In this document: in pieces, positions 60,200 through 64,000 of the stretch
Position numbering within the stretch: position 1 is the first letter of the stretch
Layout of the letters: each line of letters opens with the position of its first letter
NCBI GenBank assembly: GCA_022826805.1
Contig: JAJDUH010000044.1
Coordinates: 156,862 to 220,861 of the forward strand
Length of the DNA stretch: 64,000 bases
Reading direction: 5' to 3'
DNA from: Candidatus Poribacteria bacterium
GTDB taxonomy: Bacteria; Poribacteria; WGA-4E; WGA-3G
The notes under the pieces: generated by a model
What the model was told of the DNA's origin: nothing
Databases searched by the model: none
Seen by the model: only the letters and a program-made list of their open reading frames with translations
Translations under genes and position numbers: made by a program

Positions 60200-61102
60200 A
60201 TGAGTAAAGCATCCGAAAGGTTCCGGAGTCGACGTGAGGCTAAAAGACAACTATGGTGAAACTGACAATTAAATAGACATTATAGCACAGACACTAACCC
60301 CCCTAACCCCCCTTATCAGGGGGGAATAGTATCTGTTTATTTATCTGGTTTACCATAGATGAAATTAGCAAGAACCGCAACAACGTTGTCGTCATCCACT
60401 ATTCGTGTGAGAGTTTCTATGATCGCCCTGATGGAACATCAGCACGAATTACATCAATCGCTGTCCGAAATTTAGCAACAGGTCAAACAAAATCCTTTTC
60501 AATCCATCAAATCGCCGAACGCGACAAAAAATTCTCGATCAAAGAGATTGAGAATCACTACGACGAACTGGAAAAAAAAGATGCTTGAAGAGTTCTACGA
60601 TTACGCGAAGAGTCACCAGAACCATACTTGGCTACATTGGAACATGCGGAACATCAACTACGGTTTCGCAGCACTGGAACACCGCTACAAAGTCCTTGGA
60701 GGCGAACCTGTCGAAATTCACGAATTACACCGATGCGATTTGTCTTTGCTGTTGAAACAGTTGTACGGTGATAATTACATTGACCACCGGCGCCTCGAAA
60801 ACCTGGTTGATAAAAATTCTCTCACTCACCCTAACTTCCTTAAAGGCCCAGACGAAGCCGAAGCGTTTGTAAATAGTGAGTATGTCAAGCTGCATCAGTC
60901 AACTCTTTGCAAGGTTGATACCATTTCGTGCCTTGCAGATAGAACTATTAGCAGTACACTGAGAACAGACGCAAAACGCACAGGGATTTATGGCAATTAT
61001 TTTATGTTTGTCATTGAGAAAATAAAAGAAAGTTGGTTTTTTGCCCTGATTGGTCTTATTGGAGCAATTACTAGTATTATCGCGCTGTTTTTGTGCAACT
61101 AA
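60200..61102 (+). pseudogene. Unknown-family protein gene broken by a MITE and an A8 frameshift
   Basis: ATG at 60200 begins MSKASERFRSRREAKRQL and stops within the MITE at 60254-60355. If the element and one TA are removed the frame continues DEISKNRNNVVVIHYSCESFYDRPDGTS to an A8 run (60572-60579), where one A too many causes a stop. With one A fewer it continues EEFYDYAKSHQNHTWLHWNM, RNINYGFAALEHRYKVLGGE to a C-terminal helix (FFALIGLIGAITSIIALFL) and stops at 61102. The repaired product is 265 residues. I recall similar unnamed proteins in various bacteria but no function. It lies in the defence-like island. Confidence 0.8.
60254..60355. mobile_element. 102-bp MITE with TA target duplication
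   Basis: The element starts TGGTGAAACTGACAATTAAA and ends TTTATCTGGTTTACCA; the ends are inverted repeats with about 70-75 percent match over 26 nt. It is flanked by TA on both sides (60252-60253 and 60356-60357), the target preference of IS630/Tc1-mariner transposases. In the middle CCCCCC-TTATCA-GGGGGG forms a hairpin. It encodes nothing, so it depends on a transposase elsewhere. It interrupts the gene at 60200-61102. Confidence 0.85.
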
Positions 61103-61189
61103 CCTTCTATTTATGAAGGTGCTGTTGTATCCCGCACCGCGAAAATCTGCATGTTGAACCAAGGATCCACGTTAGAGAATCTAATTAAG

Positions 61190-61410
61190 CTAAAGTTTGG
61201 ACAATTGGTGTTGTGTATGAGTTAAGTTTCTAAGGGTGCGTATTTTTCAGCGAGTTTCCTACACCAACCCAACTCACAGAAAAAGAGACTCAAATGCACC
61301 CAAGAGGCAAGCCCCAGCGGGGCGAAATGTCTATAGAAACATAGGTGCCCCAAGGATATAAGCCCCAGCGGGGCGAAATGTGGGATCCTTAAAATTGTCC
61401 AAAGTTTAGT
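61190..61410. repeat. About 220-bp block with inverted ends carrying the GC palindrome pair, copy B
   Basis: CTAAAGTTTGGACAATT (61190-61206) and AATTGTCCAAAGTTTAG (61394-61410) are inverted ends with one mismatch. Between them are two GC palindromes, AGCCCCAGCGGGGCGAAATG at 61310 and 61361, in the opposite orientation to copies A and C. A TACTAA-CT stretch like the right end also precedes copy A at 1433-1446. No open frame. It looks like a non-autonomous element upstream of the ATPase gene. The rest of the 61103-61435 gap shows nothing else. Confidence 0.65.
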
Positions 61411-61435
61411 ATAATATAGTAGAGGTGCTAAGTTA

Positions 61436-63018
61436 ATGAGGGTTAAAACTGTAAAATTAGTAGGGTTCAAACGATTCGATCACTTGACATAGATCTTGGC
61501 CCTACCCCAAAGAAAATTGTCGCTATGGTCGGTCCGAATGGTTGTGGGAAGAGTTCCATATTTGACGCTTTTGAATACCAATTGCGGAATTTTCAAAATC
61601 ACGAAACTGAACAAGCGGATTTTTATTCAAGATCACGCTTTCATGATAATAATCTCCAGAATAAACAGTACCAGATAGAGAAAGCAGACGTAACTTTCGA
61701 TTCGGGATCCCTGAATGAAAAAAGTTTTTACATCAGAACACCGTACCGTTTTACTTCTGGCCTCGCTATAAATTGGACTCAGCCTTTTCCTGAAATACTC
61801 AGTAGACAGGATAAACCACCCCGCAGCACAAATGCTTTAGATCAGCGCCTTACATTAAACTACATTAAACTTGTTGCAGCTTCAGAGAAAGAAGCATCTG
61901 GAGGGTCAAAGACCGGAAAGCAAATTCGCACTGAATATATTGACAAGATTAACAATATCCTATCCAATATGATGCTTGATGTGCAAATATCAGATTTAGG
62001 CGATCCGTGGGAGGAAAAAACTGGAATGTATTGTAAGAAGGGGAACACAATTGACTTTCCCTTTGCTAATCTGTCGTCTGGAGAGAAGGAAGTAATTAAC
62101 ATAATTACCGATTTTATCCTCAAATCAGGAGAATATACAACAACAATTTATTGCATTGATGAACCAGAGTTGCACCTAAATACAACTATACAGCGAAGAC
62201 TTCTCATTGAGATTAATAATCTAATTCCAGATAATTGCCAACTCTGGATTGCAACCCATAGTATCGGATTTATGCGTGCGTTGCAAAACGAACTAAAAGA
62301 AGACTCCCAAATCTTAGATTTCTCAGAGAAGGATTTTATAGGCATTCATAAAATTGAGCCAATAAAGCCGAATCGTCAAAACTGGATGAGGATTTTTGAG
62401 ACCGCGCTTGATGACCTAACCGATTTAGTAAGTCCAAGGCGGATTATCTATTGTGAGGGCAGGGCGGAGCCAGGTCCAAACAGAATAGAGAAAGGTTTAG
62501 ATGCACAAATCTACGAAAATATCTTTTCCGACGCTTTTTCCGATACGGTTTTTGTCTCAAGTGGTGGAAATACTGAACTCGACCAACGGAGTGATATTGC
62601 AATAGATATTCTTGGTAAGGTGTTTAAGGGGATAGAGATATGGGTACTCAAAGATCGTGACCTGGCCTCCGGTAAACTGGTGAATGATTCAGATCGTCAG
62701 ATTTACTTAGACAACAATCCTGATCACCATCGAGTTCTCAAACGGTGGGAGTTAGAGAACTACCTTTTTGACAAAGAAATTCTATCAAAGTACTGTGAGT
62801 CGGCAGAAGGTTTAACCTTCAGTGAACAAGACTATGATGACTTTGTAACGGATATCAATAATCAAAATGTCAAGGATGACATTAATCATATAAAAAACTT
62901 TTGCGGCATCCAATCGAACGTCAGCACGGCTAAGTTCAAACTGAATCTCTCAGAATTCATCACGGAGGAAACTGAAGTTTACAAGGAGCTGCGGGCATGT
63001 ATCTTTGAACGAGCGTAG
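61436..63018 (+). pseudogene. AAA-family ATPase with TOPRIM-like C-terminal part (OLD-like), 5' frameshift
   Basis: ATG 61436 (AGAGGTG upstream) starts MRVKTVKLVGFKRFD, the first strand of an SMC/OLD-type ATPase, then hits TAG at 61490. One base is missing between about 61478 and 61483; with it restored the chain goes on LDIDLGPTPKKIVAMVGPNG and CGKSSIFDAFEYQ to the end, 527 residues. Walker A GPNGCGKSS, signature LSSGEKE, Walker B IYCIDEPELHL and the THS switch follow. The C-terminus has IYCEGR, VLKDRDLAS and KRWELENYLFD, a TOPRIM/DUF4435-like nuclease site. Starting inside at 61525 would remove the first two strands. Resembles OLD/GajA-type phage defence nucleases. Confidence 0.82.
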
Positions 63019-63047
63019 GCAATCGGAAAGACAATATGGTTATAGAT

Positions 63048-63078
63048 CCGGTGCGGTTGGGAAATCGCACCTACCGAT
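63048..63078. repeat. GGTGCGGTT...AATCGCACCTACC repeat
   Basis: CCGGTGCGGTTGGGAAATCG and CACCTACCG make a short hairpin. A longer version is at 63741-63806. It lies just after the ATPase gene. Confidence 0.65.
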
Positions 63079-63100
63079 TGTGGGATACAACTGATACTAA

Positions 63101-63173
63101 CACATGTCGCCCCGCTGGGGCTATAGAGAACGAATAGAACGTTTTTCTATAGACATGCCGCCCCGCTGGGGCT
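63101..63173. repeat. Paired GC palindrome repeat, copy C
   Basis: Two units CATGTCGCCCCGCTGGGGCT (63103-63122) and CTATAGACATGCCGCCCCGC-type (63147-63173), same orientation as copy A. Together with copy B in inverted orientation they flank the ATPase gene. The DUF433 promoter lies 45 nt further on. Confidence 0.8.
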
Positions 63174-63216
63174 AAAGAATGAAAAACTAAACGCCTCGGT
63201 AAAGTAACATCCCAAC

Positions 63217-63246
63217 TTGACGTTCCTATACCATGCGTGTTATAAT
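63217..63246 (+). promoter_or_regulatory. Promoter for the right DUF433 gene
   Basis: TTGACG (5/6) and TATAAT (perfect) separated by 18 nt, about 87 nt before the start codon. Confidence 0.65.
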
Positions 63247-63332
63247 TCTAAAACAATCGTCGACTTAGTTCAGGCTATAAGGCTATCCAAAGCAGGTTCA
63301 ATTCAGACTTTACTCCCCGTGGAGATACAGAC

Positions 63333-63668
63333 ATGCAAATCGAAGACTACTTCAACTTTTTAGCAGAAAATGACATTCGCATTAAGGGAACACGCATAGG
63401 TATTGAAACTGTCTTGGACGAGTATATTAACAACGGCAAAACAGCAGAGGCAATCGCTGATCGTTACCATACGGTCACGCTGGAACAGGTTTACGCCACA
63501 ATCCTATATTATCTGCAAAATCGAGAAAAAGTTGGGGCATATTTGGAAGGTTATCTGGAATACTGCCGGAAGGCACGAGAAGAATACGAGAAAAATCCAC
63601 CCCCTGGTGTTATTCGCCTGCGTAAACTCAAGGCAGAACAAGATAGATCATTGGATAGGGATATTTAG
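63333..63668 (+). CDS. DUF433 domain protein, second copy
   Basis: A 111-residue paralogue of the protein at 1552-1893: MQIEDYFNFLAENDIRIKGT, RIGIETVLDEYINNGKTAEAIADRYHTV, YATILYYLQNREKVGAYLEGYLE. Lengths and order of the IRIKGxRI and ATILYYL motifs are the same. It has its own promoter. No PIN toxin is adjacent. The C-terminal third is highly charged. Possibly a DNA-binding antitoxin without a partner. Confidence 0.85.
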   Translation: MQIEDYFNFLAENDIRIKGTRIGIETVLDEYINNGKTAEAIADRYHTVTLEQVYATILYYLQNREKVGAYLEGYLEYCRKAREEYEKNPPPGVIRLRKLKAEQDRSLDRDI

Positions 63669-63740
63669 TTTTCGATCACCAGACATAGCACTCCGCATGA
63701 AGATTAATTTATTAATCGGGTAATTTCCTAATAAGGAAAC

Positions 63741-63855
63741 CCGGTGCGGAATGTAAAACTAAGACAAATTATGTTTTTATAGCATAATTTGGAAACCGCA
63801 CCTACCTATTTTACGGTAAGCTTTGGATAGGCGAGGTTAGGAAACCTAGCCAGCG
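63741..63855. repeat. Nested palindromes after the DUF433 gene
   Basis: CCGGTGCGG (63741-63749) pairs with CCGCACC (63797-63803), and AAATTATG with CATAATTT lies inside. At 63826-63855 TAGGCGAGGTTAGGAAACCT and AGCC follow, a GGCGAGG-type unit. The remaining 35 nt before the last gene hold nothing else. Confidence 0.65.
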
Positions 63856-63892
63856 GAGAGCGAAAAAAGGCAAAAGGAAAAGATTGTTTGGG

Positions 63893-64000
63893 TTAGTGCC
63901 TGTCAGTTATTGATTGCTTTATCGTCCCCCACGTCACCGCAAGTTTACCCGACGCCTCGACTGCCAACGCATCTCGCATATTCATGGTGATGTCCTGGAT
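63893..64000 (-). CDS. C-terminal end of a LamG-tail protein, cut by the right edge
   Basis: The minus strand from the right edge reads 35 codons and a TAA at 63893-63895: MRDALAVEASGKLAVTWG and TIKQ. The stretch LAVE-x-S-x-KLA-x-TWG equals the tail of the LamG protein ending at 34261, so this is probably the end of another LamG-like secreted protein. The rest lies outside the window. Confidence 0.55.
   Translation of the reverse strand: MQDITMNMRDALAVEASGKLAVTWGTIKQSITDRH

Noticed and set aside
60548..61102. Independent gene starting at 60548
   Set aside because: The first residues (MRITTTNWKK) do not belong to the family; the conserved sequence begins in another frame upstream and joins here through the A8 run.
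1441..63173. Paired GC palindromes as a CRISPR array
   Set aside because: Only two units per locus, unequal spacing and both orientations; no cas genes.
1..64000. tRNA or rRNA genes
   Set aside because: No cloverleaf or conserved rRNA segment was recognised in reading both strands; a tRNAscan run could still find one.

Overview
The window reads as a chromosomal segment of an uncultured, heterotrophic, GC-moderate bacterium. The mix of phytanoyl-CoA dioxygenase-family oxygenases (six genes, seven domains), enolase-superfamily sugar-acid dehydratases, sulfatases, two DUF6785-type membrane proteins, LamG proteins ending in a shared (L)AVE-x-S-x-KLA-x-TWG tail, Rpn nuclease with IEQG repeats, and abundant small palindromic intergenic repeats is what I would expect from Candidatus Poribacteria or a close relative (sponge-associated or free-living marine). 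This placement is inference from gene content; no rRNA is present.

Layout. 1-3.0 kb: the 5' part of a large minus-strand protein cut by the left edge (two exonuclease-VII-type OB folds, a zinc ribbon, a PD-(D/E)XK nuclease and a macro domain in one chain), then DUF433 and Rpn genes. 3.0-6.1 kb: minus-strand housekeeping run asd, mtnK, cbpA-like. 6.1-6.8 kb: non-coding, with two consensus sigma70 promoters and a possible structured RNA, then HU. 7.4-12.2 kb: sugar-nucleotide genes (GHMP kinase, UDP-glucose dehydrogenase), MoxR ATPase and small proteins. 12.2-56.7 kb: a long catabolic/accessory stretch of short operons: enolase-superfamily enzymes, sialidase-like protein, amidohydrolase, nitrilase, PhyH-type dioxygenases, creatininase, GH32, sulfatases, ArsM, an MBL-cupin fusion, cysteine desulfurase, AMP-forming CoA ligase and DUF362. 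A BrnT/BrnA toxin-antitoxin pair (toxin frameshifted) and an ABC exporter (interrupted by an amber codon) lie inside it. 56.8-63.7 kb: a defence-like island: orphan HicB, a single-chain nuclease-methyltransferase, a gene broken by a 102-bp MITE, an AAA-TOPRIM ATPase with a 5' frameshift, and a second DUF433 gene. The right edge cuts the C-terminus of another LamG-tail protein.

How it fits together. The central region looks like uptake and breakdown of sulfated and acidic glycans and related small organics: sulfatases remove sulfate, GH32, sialidase-like and alpha/alpha-toroid proteins act on sugars, enolase-superfamily members dehydrate sugar acids, Gfo/Idh and MDR oxidoreductases oxidise products, and DUF6785 proteins may be transporters. 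Both ends are enriched for nucleases, toxin-antitoxin relatives and repeats, as in defence islands.

Most notable: (1) the OB-OB-Zn-PD-(D/E)XK-macro fusion at 1-1413; (2) a MITE at 60254-60355 whose precise excision with one TA restores an interrupted reading frame; (3) four genes each carrying a single identifiable lesion, which are either real decay or assembly error; (4) paired GC palindromes next to both DUF433 genes and flanking the ATPase gene.
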